A DNA stretch of 64,000 bases, taken from contig JAVBSC010000033.1 of the NCBI GenBank assembly GCA_031547305.1, forward strand, positions 1 through 64,000. Direction: 5' to 3'. Source of the DNA: JAVBSC01 sp031547305. Its GTDB lineage: Bacteria; Desulfobacterota; Desulfovibrionia; Desulfovibrionales; Desulfovibrionaceae. Below the pieces are notes generated by a model that saw only the letters and a program-made list of their open reading frames with translations, was not told the origin of the DNA and made no database searches. Both the position numbers and the translations under genes were made by a program. This document shows, piece by piece, positions 33,762 to 43,954 of this stretch (positions are counted from its first letter, which is position 1; the number at the start of each line of letters is the position of its first letter).

Positions 33762-36700
33762 ATGATTGTCTGGCTGGCTTCTTTTCCTCGCTCCGGAAAT
33801 ACTTTTATGCGAGTGTTGCTTCACCAGTGTTTTGGCAAGGAAACATATTCAATTCACAATGACAAGTATGATATAGAAAAAACAAAAAGCCTATCGGATA
33901 TTACCGGGCATACGCATTTTGACGAAAATGCGCTTGCGGCAATGCGTACTGATGATAAGACATACTTTATAAAAACACACAGACTAAATATCTCTGATTA
34001 TATAAATGATAAAGTAATTTACCTCATAAGGGATGGTCGTGATGCGACAGTATCTCTCGCGATATATACTAAAAATTTTGCTCCAGGTTATTTTTCTCCA
34101 ATACAAATAATTGATGGGGAATTTGCTTTCGGGAGCTGGCATGAGCATGTGGCCGCCTGGTCGAGAAAATCAGATAATATTCAGATCGTAAAATTTGAAA
34201 ATCTTGTGGCAAATCCGCTTCGGATTACTGACAAACTCGCTGATGATTTCGGGCTAACTTACATTAACAGGAGCGCTCCGGTTTTTTCAGAATTGCATGC
34301 GTTGAACGGCTCGTTTTTTAATTCGGGACAATCGTTGACCTATCTGCAAAAGATGAATGAAATCGAGCATAATTATTTTTGGTTTAAATCTCATGAACAA
34401 ATGCTTGCAAATGGGTACACGGAAAATATCCCCGCCATATTCACGGATGAAAAGCATTCTTTATTTTTAAAATCCATAGCGTACCAGCTTGAAAACAGCA
34501 GAAATGACCAAAACGGAAATAAAGAAGGCCTGAAAAATGAAATAGCGACGCTCAACGAGCGGCAACTTCAGCTTAAAAATAAAAATGCCGAGCTTGAAGA
34601 ACAAAAAAAAGAACTGGAAGCGCGCAAGGCCAGGGAAATCAATGAACTTAGGACGAATGTCGTTGCTCTTCAGGCAAACATTGATAACCTTAGGAAAAAG
34701 GAGAGTGAGCAACAAAAAATAACCGCCGACATACAACTCAGACTGGAATTGAGCCAGGGTGAAGTCGGCCGCCTTCAAACCTTGGCCGGCGCCGACCAGC
34801 GGTTGATCCACGAGCTTGACGAGAAGGCGCGCGGCCTTGCCATGAGCATGCACGCCCGCGAGGCGGTTCTGCGCGCCTCCTGGTGGCGTCGCCGCTTTCT
34901 GCCGAAGATGCCGTTGCCGCGGATTGAGGCGCCCATTAGTCTGGCGTCTCAGCCAATATCAAACGCCGCCCGGCCAATCGACGAGAGGGCGCCGGACATA
35001 ACGCTCAAGCCGTCGGCCTCCCCGCGCCAGGCAATCCCGACGCCCCCGCCGCCCGCATCATCCACTTCCGCAACGCCGGATGGTAAACGGCCCGGCTCTT
35101 TTGAACGGTATCCGGATCGCACCGGCCAACGCATTGCCGAGGGCGGACGACGGTTGAATGGGGAAAAGCGCGCCTCCAGGCCAGGCGAACCGCTCGTCAC
35201 CATCATCACCACAGTTCGTAATGGGGAAAAGCATCTTGCGCAGGCCATGGAATCAGTATTCGCGCAGACCTACCCGAATGTCGAATACATTATCGTCGAC
35301 GGCGCATCCACTGACGGCACTCTTGATTTGATTCGCCGGTACGAAGAGAAAGTTGATTATTACGTTTCCGAGCCTGATATCGGTATCTACGCGGGCATGA
35401 ACAAAGGCATTGAACTCGCGAAAGGCGATTATATACTTATCCTCAACGCTGATGACCATTATGTCCATACGGCTGTGGAAAAACTGGTTCGCGTTGCCGA
35501 GGCGGCCGAGGCTGATTTGGTTGCCGCTGATTCTCATAACGTCGATGCTGAGGGCCGGGGCGTACCACCTGCCGCTGGTTCAGGCCTGTCACGCTCATCC
35601 TGGACCCCATTGGCCTATATCGTCTGCCCACTGAAGCATGAGAGCACGCTTGTTCACAAAAACGTCTATGCGCACAATGGACTCTACGACGAAACTTTGA
35701 AAGTGTGTGCCGATTGGAAATGGATGGCGGAACTATACGATGGCGGACGTTGCCGGGTTGAGCTTCTCGGCGAACCGCTTCTTGTTTTCCGGAAGGTGGA
35801 CGGCGCCAGCGCCAATTCGAATGCAGCCAGCGCGAGACAACACTGGCAGGAACGGATTGATGTGGCGGCCGCATTTTTTCCGGAAGTGGATATCCAGGAC
35901 TTGCCTGGCATTTTGAAGCTGGACTCGCCGAAAATGCACGAGGAGGCCCAACGATTAAAGTCAAAGTATCCGGCCAGCGGCAAACTGCATCGAATCCTGG
36001 ACCTTCGCCGCCAGGGGTGGCGTTTCGCCACGCGCGTCTCTAATGAAGACTTCGACCCGCTGCAGCCGCCATTCATCTCCGCGTTGCCCACGCCACGCGC
36101 CGAGCCCCTGCGCTCCGGCGGAATCCGTTCAACCAGCCGCCCAGGCCGCTGGTTGCGCTATCCCGATCGTACCGGTCAACGCCTGGCCGAAGGGGGGCGC
36201 CGCCTGCGTAGCGAGTACCCCTTCCCGAGTTCAGACGCCCCGCTCGTCACCGTCGTCACCACTGTCCGCAACGGAGAAAAACATCTTGCGCAGGCCATGG
36301 AATCGGTATTCGCCCAGGCCTACCCAAACATCGAATACATCATAGTCGACAGCGCATCCACCGACAGAACCCTTGATTTGATACGGCAATACGAAGAAAA
36401 AATTGATTATTATATTTCCGAGCCTGATGCCGGCATCTACGCCGGAATGAATAAAGGAATCGAGCTCGCGCGCGGCGATTACATCATTGTTCTAAATTCA
36501 GATGATTACTTTGATGGTCCAGAGGCGGTGGCTAAACTGGCGACTCCAGCCAGAGACGGCGGCTATGAAGTCGTAATGGGCGCCAACCGTATTCTGGACA
36601 CGCGTGATGGCCGTCAAAAAATATTGGTTCCCTCTCTGGACGCCCGCTTATTCCTGCGTTGCACAATCGCCCAAGAAGCCATGCTTGTTCATAAGAACGT

Positions 36701-37697
36701 CTATGCCGGCTTTGGATTATACGACGAATCGTACCGCGTTATCTCTGACTGGTGTTGGATACGCAAAAATCTGAAGCGGACGCGGAACCTGATCCTGGAC
36801 GACAGCATCGTCTGCTTTCGCCCCGGCGGCGCGAGCGGTCAGGACACTGTCAGCACGGCTCAAGAAAAATACCACATGTTACGCCGGGAAATTCCCGGCC
36901 TGACCTGGGAAGATTATTATCCCATGCGCTATCCCCACAATCTGACGCGGGAAAACGCCCTTCAGTTGATGGACAAATACTCGCACTGCCAGGAACTGCG
37001 CGCCGCGCTGGAATTGTTTTTGGAGCACGATATTGCCGGAGGCAACCCCTCAGCCATACATTCCGTTGAAAAACACGCCACATCCCCCATCGTTACGGAA
37101 GCCGAAGCATTGGTAGCGCCACCTTCCGGCAAGGAAACTTTTGACCCCACACAATTCAATCAATGGCTCGCCGATTTTTTGCGGAAAACTTTTCCGCCAA
37201 TAACGGGGCGCGCGCGGCGAGCTTTGGATGTCGGCTGCGGCACTGGCATGAATGCCCAAGCGTTTCAGAAAGCTGGCTGGGAATACCACGGCGTGGACAT
37301 ATCGGATACAGCGATAGAACAGGCGCGCGGACGCGCGCCCGCTGGCACATATAAGCTCCATGATTTTTCATCTTCACCTCTGCCAGAATGGGAAAATAGT
37401 TTTGATTGCGTGTTCATCAGCACAGTACTCATCCATGTGGTCGACGATGAGCGGTGGCGCACCATCCTCCGCCATGCGGCGAAACAACTCTCTGACAGCG
37501 GCAAGCTGGTGATTGTTGACGCCGTGCCCGCGCAACGCCAAACGCCAGCCGAGCATGTGGTTGTGCGGTCATTGGACGAGTACAAAGATGTTGCGGAATC
37601 ATTGCGCATGACACTGGAATTTCACGCCAAAGAACAAGGCGAGGCTGCATGTCTTATAATCAGCAAGCCTGCAAAAATGGAAGATGGAGCCGTCTAA
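33762..37697 (+). CDS. Modular sulfotransferase-GT2-GT2-methyltransferase protein
   Basis: The protein has 1311 residues. Residues 1-245 are a PAPS-type sulfotransferase: SFPRSGNTFMR (5'-phosphosulfate loop) and LIRDGRDATVS (3'-phosphate site). Residues 246-370 form a long charged coiled coil, then comes a Pro/Ser-rich linker. GT2 domain 1 (about 475-690) has TTVRNGEKHLAQAMESVFAQ and a DxD-like NADD. GT2 domain 2 (about 822-1050) is a near copy with NSDD. Residues 1126-1311 are a SAM methyltransferase with LDVGCGTGMN. The linker RYPDRTGQR[I/L]AEGGRRL precedes each GT2. The protein should build and decorate a glycan, methylating and sulfating it. There is no signal peptide, so it is cytoplasmic. 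The stop overlaps the next start (TAATG). The sulfotransferase part is AT-rich, unlike the rest. Confidence 0.85.
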   Translation: MIVWLASFPRSGNTFMRVLLHQCFGKETYSIHNDKYDIEKTKSLSDITGHTHFDENALAAMRTDDKTYFIKTHRLNISDYINDKVIYLIRDGRDATVSLAIYTKNFAPGYFSPIQIIDGEFAFGSWHEHVAAWSRKSDNIQIVKFENLVANPLRITDKLADDFGLTYINRSAPVFSELHALNGSFFNSGQSLTYLQKMNEIEHNYFWFKSHEQMLANGYTENIPAIFTDEKHSLFLKSIAYQLENSRNDQNGNKEGLKNEIATLNERQLQLKNKNAELEEQKKELEARKAREINELRTNVVALQANIDNLRKKESEQQKITADIQLRLELSQGEVGRLQTLAGADQRLIHELDEKARGLAMSMHAREAVLRASWWRRRFLPKMPLPRIEAPISLASQPISNAARPIDERAPDITLKPSASPRQAIPTPPPPASSTSATPDGKRPGSFERYPDRTGQRIAEGGRRLNGEKRASRPGEPLVTIITTVRNGEKHLAQAMESVFAQTYPNVEYIIVDGASTDGTLDLIRRYEEKVDYYVSEPDIGIYAGMNKGIELAKGDYILILNADDHYVHTAVEKLVRVAEAAEADLVAADSHNVDAEGRGVPPAAGSGLSRSSWTPLAYIVCPLKHESTLVHKNVYAHNGLYDETLKVCADWKWMAELYDGGRCRVELLGEPLLVFRKVDGASANSNAASARQHWQERIDVAAAFFPEVDIQDLPGILKLDSPKMHEEAQRLKSKYPASGKLHRILDLRRQGWRFATRVSNEDFDPLQPPFISALPTPRAEPLRSGGIRSTSRPGRWLRYPDRTGQRLAEGGRRLRSEYPFPSSDAPLVTVVTTVRNGEKHLAQAMESVFAQAYPNIEYIIVDSASTDRTLDLIRQYEEKIDYYISEPDAGIYAGMNKGIELARGDYIIVLNSDDYFDGPEAVAKLATPARDGGYEVVMGANRILDTRDGRQKILVPSLDARLFLRCTIAQEAMLVHKNVYAGFGLYDESYRVISDWCWIRKNLKRTRNLILDDSIVCFRPGGASGQDTVSTAQEKYHMLRREIPGLTWEDYYPMRYPHNLTRENALQLMDKYSHCQELRAALELFLEHDIAGGNPSAIHSVEKHATSPIVTEAEALVAPPSGKETFDPTQFNQWLADFLRKTFPPITGRARRALDVGCGTGMNAQAFQKAGWEYHGVDISDTAIEQARGRAPAGTYKLHDFSSSPLPEWENSFDCVFISTVLIHVVDDERWRTILRHAAKQLSDSGKLVIVDAVPAQRQTPAEHVVVRSLDEYKDVAESLRMTLEFHAKEQGEAACLIISKPAKMEDGAV
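35106..35460 (+). repeat. Direct repeat within the modular gene, GT2 unit 1
   Basis: It is colinear with 36156-36510 at a constant offset of 1050 bp. It covers the linker RYPDRTGQR and the nucleotide-binding half of the GT2 fold. Similarity continues more weakly further 3' (LVHKNVYA ... LYDE in both). Confidence 0.85.
36156..36510 (+). repeat. Direct repeat within the modular gene, GT2 unit 2
   Basis: This is the second copy of the unit at 35106-35460, without visible indels over the best-matching part. Differences are mostly third-position changes, so both copies remain under coding constraint. Confidence 0.85.
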
Positions 37698-40600
37698 TGA
37701 AGGGTACAATCGCGATTTGCGGTCACTCATTGACAAACGGCGGTTTGCAGAAGGTCGCCGGCCTGGCGTCGCTCGCATTAGCCGAGTTGGGATTTGACAT
37801 TGTTCATCTTCTTGAAAAAACAGACCCCGTGGCTTTTGACCACGCCGGATCGATTTTGCCCGCAAACATCAATCTGCCCGAGGTACGGCAAGCGGTGGCG
37901 GGAGCGCGGCTGGTGTTCGATTACGGCTATCGAGATGAGGGAGTCACGCCATTTTTGCGCTACCTTGCCGAACACGCCGCCGGCAAAGTGATGCCTACAG
38001 CGCATAATACCCTTACGGTCGGAAACTATCTTGATGTCTACCGCGATTTGAAGATTTTACAGCGGGCGCCGGCGGTGCTGTGCGTTTCTCAGGCGGTGCG
38101 CGCCGCCGCTGAACAGCGCTACGGCCCATTACCAAACGCCCGTGTCATGTACTGCGCGATTGATCCGCGGTTCTCGCCCGGCCCGGCTCCTGCCAAAGAC
38201 CCGCTCCACCCACGGCCTTATTTCATTTTCGTAGGTCGGCCAAGCATACACCATAAAGGTCTTGACCATCTGCTCGCCGCCTGGTCTCAATCCGGCCTGG
38301 CTTCGTCCCATGATCTGCTTTTACTTGGCGCAGACCCGCCGCCGGATAAACTCTCAACTTTGATCGCGGCCAGTGGCGTGGGCGCTTCCATTCATTGCCT
38401 GCCTTTCACCGACAACGTCGCTCCCTGGATAGCGCAGGCCATGGCGCTTGTGCTTGCCAGCCGCCATGAGGGCCTGGGGCTGGTGCTGCCTGAAGCTTTG
38501 CATTGCGGCACGCCGTGCATCGCCACACGCTGCGGCGGCCCGGAAGAAGTAATCCAGGACGGAGTCAACGGCTTTTTACTGGATGTTGGCGATACAGCGG
38601 GATTTGCGGCGGCGATGAACCGCATCGCGGGTGAACCGGGGTTGCGCGCCCGCCTGGCGGCGGCCGCGCCCGCCTCTGTCGAACGTTTCCTCTATCCCGC
38701 CCATGTTCGGGCGTGGGAAGGACTGTTGACGGATTTAGGCGTTTATCAATCTTCTCCTTCCGCCACTCCCCTTGCCCGCGTCGCGCCCTCCGTTCCCCTT
38801 TCCAATATCAGCGCTCCGCCAGCGGTGTCCGTGCAGCTGCCGGTCTATAACAAAGCCCGCTATCTGCGTGAATGCCTGGATTCAATTACCGCGCAGACAT
38901 TCACCGATTTTGAGGTAATCTGCGTCGACGACGCCAGTACCGACGGGTCCTGGGACATCCTGCGGGAATATGCGGCGCGCGACCCGCGCTTTCGCCTGTT
39001 CCGCCATGAGACCAATCTGGGAACGCTTGCCGCCCGTAAGCGTTGCTTTATTGAAGCGCGCGGCGATTACATGGCCTTTATCGACGCCGACGACCTGGCC
39101 GATCCGAATATGCTTGCCCATCTGCATTCCCTGACTGAAGGGCGTATCGACCTTGTGCAATGCGCGGCCCAAATCCATGATCCGGAAAAAATTCTTTCAG
39201 ATAAACTATGCGAGCAGTACGAACGCCATTATGGCAAAGTGGCTCCTGTTCAGCTCAATGGGGCGGATGTCTGGAATAACCTGCTACGGTCAATAAAAAC
39301 AAACCTGTGGCTGTCGCTGGCAAGCCGCAAGGTATACCAGGCCATCCTGCCGCACATCCCCGCCGAGCGGCTCCAGCACGGCAACGACAATTTGCTGGTG
39401 CTGATGCTGGCTTTCTTCTCCAAGAGCTTTCGCAGCACGGATCAGGTGCTTTATCGCTTCCGTGCCAATCACACTAGTTCCAACTTCATTTCAATCGCCC
39501 CAGACAAGGCTCTGGCACATATCGAAAGTCGAGCTCGCGTTATGCAGTGCGCCAAAAATTTTCTGAAACAAGTAACGCCGGATTCCGACTGGAGCCAGCC
39601 GCCCTACGCAAAGTATTTCGACGCATTGGCAGGCTATCCCGCACAACTCATCACCCGCTGCGTAGAGTACCACCCTGAAAGCCTGGACAGTCTGGTTGCC
39701 GCTTATCAACACTCTTTTGGAGATTGGTCTAAAAATCATATTTCGCAAATCCTGGCGAACGCCGCGACCAAACAGCCGTCAGCCCTCCCCGCACCGCCGA
39801 AACAAACTTTTCTGAAACTCCTGCGCGCTGTTGCCAAATACTGGCGTGTCGCCAGGCATATACGGCATTCAGGGCTGTTTTTTCCCTCCTGGTATCTCGC
39901 TCGCAACCCTGATGTGAGGGCGGCGGGGTGGTATCCGCTTATGCACTATCTCGCATACGGCGCTCTGGAAGGCCGCGACCCCAATCCGCTGTTCGATACC
40001 GCCTGGTATCTGCGCGCCAATCCTGACGCGGCGTCTTGCGGCAACCCTCTGTTGCACTACATTCTTTACGGTTGGCGCGAGAATCGCTCGCCGTCGCCAC
40101 GTTTCAACGTCGCCGACTATCTGCGGGCGTACCCAAAGGTGGCGGAAAATGGCGTCGAACCGTTGAAGCACTATTTCTTGCGTGGGATTGTTGAGGGGGT
40201 GCGACTTCCTGCTTCAAAGCCTCCAGATCAGAAGTCCTCCGAACCGAAAGCTCCGGATACCCAGGCTGGAGCAACGCCACCAGCCGCGCCCCCGGCATCG
40301 GAAGACCCTATCCCGCCATCTTTCGGGGGATCCGCCTCAGAGCCGAAAATGTCCGCTCCAGCGCCGGATTCGACAATAAAGCCCTTTATGCCGGTTTTGA
40401 AGCTGTCCACAGTGCTGGAATTAGACAACTGGTATAGCCTTTACCCAGAGTTTGTGACGCTACGGGAGAAGATGCAGGGGATATCCGAAAAAGATTATCG
40501 CAACACAAATTTGAAGCTGATCCAGGATTTAGCTCTTGTCGATTTCATGTCCAGGAATCTTCGCCCCGGCGCCAAGATTTTGGAAATCGGCGGCGGCTAT

Positions 40601-43600
40601 TCGAGAGTTCTTACATATTTTAAAGATCGTTTTGAAGGCTGGAACCTGGACAAGTTCGAGGGGATCGGCAACGGTCCTAAAAGAATCCCCACGGGTATGC
40701 CCTATAAAATTGTGCCCGACTATATCGGCGCCTTCTCCAAAGACTTGCCGGACGGATATTTTGATTTCGTTTTTTCGAACTCGGTATTTGAACATATCCG
40801 GGGCGACGCCGCGGCTATGAACGCCATCACCGATGATATCGATCGACTCTTGAAACCGGACGGCCTGCAGGTCCATTGCATGGACTGCCGCTTCTCGCCG
40901 GCCAGGCCGCTTGACTTGCCGAAACAGCGTCCACTGATCAATCATGTTATTGAACGGGACGGTTTCAAGGCGCAATATATCTACGATCACTACCGCGACC
41001 CGGAAGTGTTCACCATGTCCGGCCAAGCCTATGACCGTTTCTGGAAAAAGGCTTGCAACGACCGTCCTCACGAACTCGACGGCCTGCCGTTCAACATCTT
41101 TCTAGCCGCCGGCCGCTCCCCGCGGCCATCCGCCTCAGCGCCGATGGCAAAAATGGAAGAAAGGCGCCCCACCTCACCGGGGTCTGAATCGACAGCACCT
41201 AGTAATGCCGTCAAAACGGCGTCAGCAGGCGCAACCATAAGACCAGTTGACCATATTCCGCCATCTTCCAGGTTACTTAACCTTGAGCAAAAGATTGCCA
41301 GGCCCACGCCGAATTCGCCCAACGCATCGACAATGGACCCTTTCGTGCCGGTTATGAAGCTGTCGACCATGCGGGAATTAGCCGACTGGCATCGCCTTTA
41401 TCCAGACTTCGTAGCGCTGTACGAAAACAAAACCAAGGTATCGGTAGAGGACTACCGTAATTCAAATTTGAAATTGATCCAGGATTTAGCGATAGTTGAT
41501 TTCATATCCAACAATCTCCACCCCGGCGCTAAAATTTTGGAGATCGGCGGGGGGTATTCGAGAGTTCTTGTGTACTTCAAAGATCGCTTTGAAGGTTGGA
41601 ATCTGGACAAGTTCGAGGGAATCGGCAACGGCCCGAAGAAAATCCCGACGGATATGCCCTATAAAATCGTGCCCGACTATATCGGCGCCTTCTCCAAGGA
41701 CTTGCCGAACGGCTATTTCGACTTAATTTTTTCGATCTCAGTGTTCGAACATGTCGAAGGCGACGCAGCGGCTATGAGCGCCATCACCGACGATATCGAC
41801 CGTCTATTGAAACCGGACGGCCTGCAGGTCCATTGCATGGATTGCCGCTTTCCGCCGCCAGAGCCTATTGATCTGCCAAAGCAGAGGCCACTCATCAATC
41901 ACGTTATCGAACGGAACGGTTTCAAGGCGCAATATATCTACGATCACTACCGCGACCCGGAAGTGTTCACCATGTCCGCCCAAGCCTATGACCGTTTCTG
42001 GAAAAAAACTCTAAACGGCCGCCCCCATGAACTCCACGGCCTGCCGTGCAATATCTTTCTTGCCGCCGGCCGCTCTTCTCAGCTATACGCCACATCGCCG
42101 CCGGGAGAAAGTCGCCCCACCTCACCGGGGTCTGAATCGACATATGATTTGCAAGCGACAGAAACTTCAACCATAAACGAACGGCCTTGCAACATCTGCG
42201 GCTCCACCTCTTTCAAAGCCGCCTGGCGGGGCCGCCTGAACAACGGCGTCCCGCCGCGTTGTGCTCAGTGCCTTTCCTGCGAACGCCACCGCGTCATCCG
42301 CCGCGCCTTTGACGACATGCCCCCCACCTGGTTCAACGATGCGGGACTGTTGCAATTTTCCGACGATCCCTCAGTACCGGCTGAGCGATTCGGCAAGACT
42401 GAAACCAGTATTTTTAACGGAAAAAACCACCTCGATCTCCAGGCTATCGACCGCCCGGATGCATCCTATGATTGGGTGATTTGCAATCATGTTCTTGAGC
42501 ATGTCGCTGACGATCGAAAAGCCATACGCGAAATGTTGCGAATCGTGAAACCAAAGGGAGTGCTCCTGTTCTCCTACCCCCAACCCATCTCCCGCGAAAA
42601 AACAACGGACTGGGGGTATCCCGACGAGAAGCTCGACTACCATTACCGCACCTATGGCCGTGACGCCATTGCAACACGCTTTGCGGATGCTTTTACAGGA
42701 TGGTATATATTGTCATATCAAAATGATGATCCGGTGACCAACACCACGGACATATGTTATTTCGCTACCCGCGATCCGCTGAAATTTTCCGAACTCCGGG
42801 ATCGCCAGAATTGGGAAGTCATAATATCGCAAGACTCAAATCCGCAGGATCTTCAATGCAATGCTAACGTTAAAGAGACGACTAAATGCAAATTGTGGGG
42901 CCCAAGCAAAGAAGTTATCTATCTCCCTTCTACAACAGCTGACTTACGCGCCCAAAATGTATATTACGATGGCAAAATAAATGACCGTGAATACACTCTA
43001 CATCCTGGCGATCCTGTTATCGTGGTTTTGACATATGGTAAAGTTGCCAGCTCCGCTGTTACTGCCAGTCTTAATAGTCATTATAAACGTAAAACACCTG
43101 TATACCAGATACATGTATTTGACGATGAAATCCCAAACAATCCAACAACACCGATTGTAAACCACCTACTTGCTGGACAGGCATTATATAAAATATATAA
43201 GCAGTATAAGAATATTTTGAATTGGAAATTTATAACCGGAATTCGTGAACCGGTTGCTCTCGGCATTTCAGGCTATTTTCAAAACATATTTCTGAAGTGC
43301 GGATACAATAGGGATGAGCTTCTAAAGACAATAATTTTCAATAGAAATAGAGATAATTTTTTAGATAGATATTTCAATAAAAATACCATTGGCTTTGATT
43401 GGATAGATACTCATTTTAATAGCCAGAATGGCTATGCAATAGCATCAAAAGACAATATATCATTATTAATCTATCGATACGACAAACTAGAAAATATTTT
43501 TACCACAGCCATGCATAAACTCCTCGGCGTTCCAAATATTGCATTGCAGAAAACCAATGAATCTTCCAAAAAATTAACAAAATATAATGGTGTCACTATA

Positions 43601-43747
43601 GCAGATGGCTATGCCAAGGCAACAAAAGAGTTCACAATCCCCATCGATATATGCAAAAAACTATATAACCATAAAAGTATAACACATTTTTACACTCCAT
43701 ATGAGATCAATGAGTTTATAATGCGATGGACTAAATCACCAAAGTAG
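37697..43747 (+). CDS. Giant modular GT4-GT2-triple methyltransferase-sulfotransferase protein
   Basis: The protein has 2016 residues. Residues 1-360 are a GT4 glycosyltransferase (GGLQKVAGLASLA; FVGRPSIHHKGLDHLL; EGLGLVLPEALHCGTP). Residues 375-620 are a GT2 domain (VYNKARYLRECLDSI; DADD). Residues 728-832 hold two or three copies of a WYL-NPD-x-HYL-x-G-EGR-type repeat. Methyltransferase 1 (892-1166) and 2 (1211-1482) are tandem copies with LEIGGGYSRVL. Methyltransferase 3 (1498-1717) begins with a zinc-ribbon-like CNICGS...CAQCLSCERHR and has NHVLEHVADDRKA. Residues 1755-2016 resemble a sulfotransferase (TYGKVASSAV; GIREPVALG). The start ATG overlaps the previous stop. The terminal module is AT-rich. 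It probably extends and modifies the same glycan as its upstream partner. Confidence 0.85.
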   Translation: MKGTIAICGHSLTNGGLQKVAGLASLALAELGFDIVHLLEKTDPVAFDHAGSILPANINLPEVRQAVAGARLVFDYGYRDEGVTPFLRYLAEHAAGKVMPTAHNTLTVGNYLDVYRDLKILQRAPAVLCVSQAVRAAAEQRYGPLPNARVMYCAIDPRFSPGPAPAKDPLHPRPYFIFVGRPSIHHKGLDHLLAAWSQSGLASSHDLLLLGADPPPDKLSTLIAASGVGASIHCLPFTDNVAPWIAQAMALVLASRHEGLGLVLPEALHCGTPCIATRCGGPEEVIQDGVNGFLLDVGDTAGFAAAMNRIAGEPGLRARLAAAAPASVERFLYPAHVRAWEGLLTDLGVYQSSPSATPLARVAPSVPLSNISAPPAVSVQLPVYNKARYLRECLDSITAQTFTDFEVICVDDASTDGSWDILREYAARDPRFRLFRHETNLGTLAARKRCFIEARGDYMAFIDADDLADPNMLAHLHSLTEGRIDLVQCAAQIHDPEKILSDKLCEQYERHYGKVAPVQLNGADVWNNLLRSIKTNLWLSLASRKVYQAILPHIPAERLQHGNDNLLVLMLAFFSKSFRSTDQVLYRFRANHTSSNFISIAPDKALAHIESRARVMQCAKNFLKQVTPDSDWSQPPYAKYFDALAGYPAQLITRCVEYHPESLDSLVAAYQHSFGDWSKNHISQILANAATKQPSALPAPPKQTFLKLLRAVAKYWRVARHIRHSGLFFPSWYLARNPDVRAAGWYPLMHYLAYGALEGRDPNPLFDTAWYLRANPDAASCGNPLLHYILYGWRENRSPSPRFNVADYLRAYPKVAENGVEPLKHYFLRGIVEGVRLPASKPPDQKSSEPKAPDTQAGATPPAAPPASEDPIPPSFGGSASEPKMSAPAPDSTIKPFMPVLKLSTVLELDNWYSLYPEFVTLREKMQGISEKDYRNTNLKLIQDLALVDFMSRNLRPGAKILEIGGGYSRVLTYFKDRFEGWNLDKFEGIGNGPKRIPTGMPYKIVPDYIGAFSKDLPDGYFDFVFSNSVFEHIRGDAAAMNAITDDIDRLLKPDGLQVHCMDCRFSPARPLDLPKQRPLINHVIERDGFKAQYIYDHYRDPEVFTMSGQAYDRFWKKACNDRPHELDGLPFNIFLAAGRSPRPSASAPMAKMEERRPTSPGSESTAPSNAVKTASAGATIRPVDHIPPSSRLLNLEQKIARPTPNSPNASTMDPFVPVMKLSTMRELADWHRLYPDFVALYENKTKVSVEDYRNSNLKLIQDLAIVDFISNNLHPGAKILEIGGGYSRVLVYFKDRFEGWNLDKFEGIGNGPKKIPTDMPYKIVPDYIGAFSKDLPNGYFDLIFSISVFEHVEGDAAAMSAITDDIDRLLKPDGLQVHCMDCRFPPPEPIDLPKQRPLINHVIERNGFKAQYIYDHYRDPEVFTMSAQAYDRFWKKTLNGRPHELHGLPCNIFLAAGRSSQLYATSPPGESRPTSPGSESTYDLQATETSTINERPCNICGSTSFKAAWRGRLNNGVPPRCAQCLSCERHRVIRRAFDDMPPTWFNDAGLLQFSDDPSVPAERFGKTETSIFNGKNHLDLQAIDRPDASYDWVICNHVLEHVADDRKAIREMLRIVKPKGVLLFSYPQPISREKTTDWGYPDEKLDYHYRTYGRDAIATRFADAFTGWYILSYQNDDPVTNTTDICYFATRDPLKFSELRDRQNWEVIISQDSNPQDLQCNANVKETTKCKLWGPSKEVIYLPSTTADLRAQNVYYDGKINDREYTLHPGDPVIVVLTYGKVASSAVTASLNSHYKRKTPVYQIHVFDDEIPNNPTTPIVNHLLAGQALYKIYKQYKNILNWKFITGIREPVALGISGYFQNIFLKCGYNRDELLKTIIFNRNRDNFLDRYFNKNTIGFDWIDTHFNSQNGYAIASKDNISLLIYRYDKLENIFTTAMHKLLGVPNIALQKTNESSKKLTKYNGVTIADGYAKATKEFTIPIDICKKLYNHKSITHFYTPYEINEFIMRWTKSPK
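40371..41194 (+). repeat. Tandem methyltransferase module, copy 1 (824 bp)
   Basis: It repeats at 41328-42142 with an in-frame 9-bp length difference. It ends in a 30-bp linker (41165-41194, encoding RPTSPGSEST) that is identical at the end of copy 2. Confidence 0.9.
41328..42142 (+). repeat. Tandem methyltransferase module, copy 2 (815 bp)
   Basis: This is the copy of 40371-41194, closing with the identical 30-bp linker at 42113-42142. A 133-bp spacer of unrelated, Pro/Ala/Ser-rich coding sequence separates the copies. Confidence 0.9.
42188..42847 (+). repeat. Zinc-ribbon methyltransferase module, copy 1 (660 bp)
   Basis: It is colinear with 45841-46500 at a constant offset of 3653 bp without indels. 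It encodes methyltransferase 3 of the giant protein. Confidence 0.92.
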
Positions 43748-43954
43748 AGAGTCTTACCAACTGAATACTATTGGTGTATTCATATGTCTCTGCGCAAACT
43801 TTAACACAGTCTGATAGCATTATCGATATTTATATCTTTACATTGCTATTCAAACAATGCATGGCCTTCTGAGCTCTATGCCCATGGCAAACATAACTGC
43901 CCCACTCGAAAGACAGTCCATCAAGGTGGAATCGCTGTAGCGAGGAGCGCTCTC

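Noticed and set aside
40371..42142. CRISPR-like array suggested by repeated segments
   Set aside because: Repeats are protein-coding modules of about 800 bp, not short repeats with unique spacers.
33762..43747. Idea that the giant genes are an assembly artefact of fused neighbours
   Set aside because: Frames are continuous across all joins, linkers are in frame and repeated, and the two genes overlap cleanly at TAATG.
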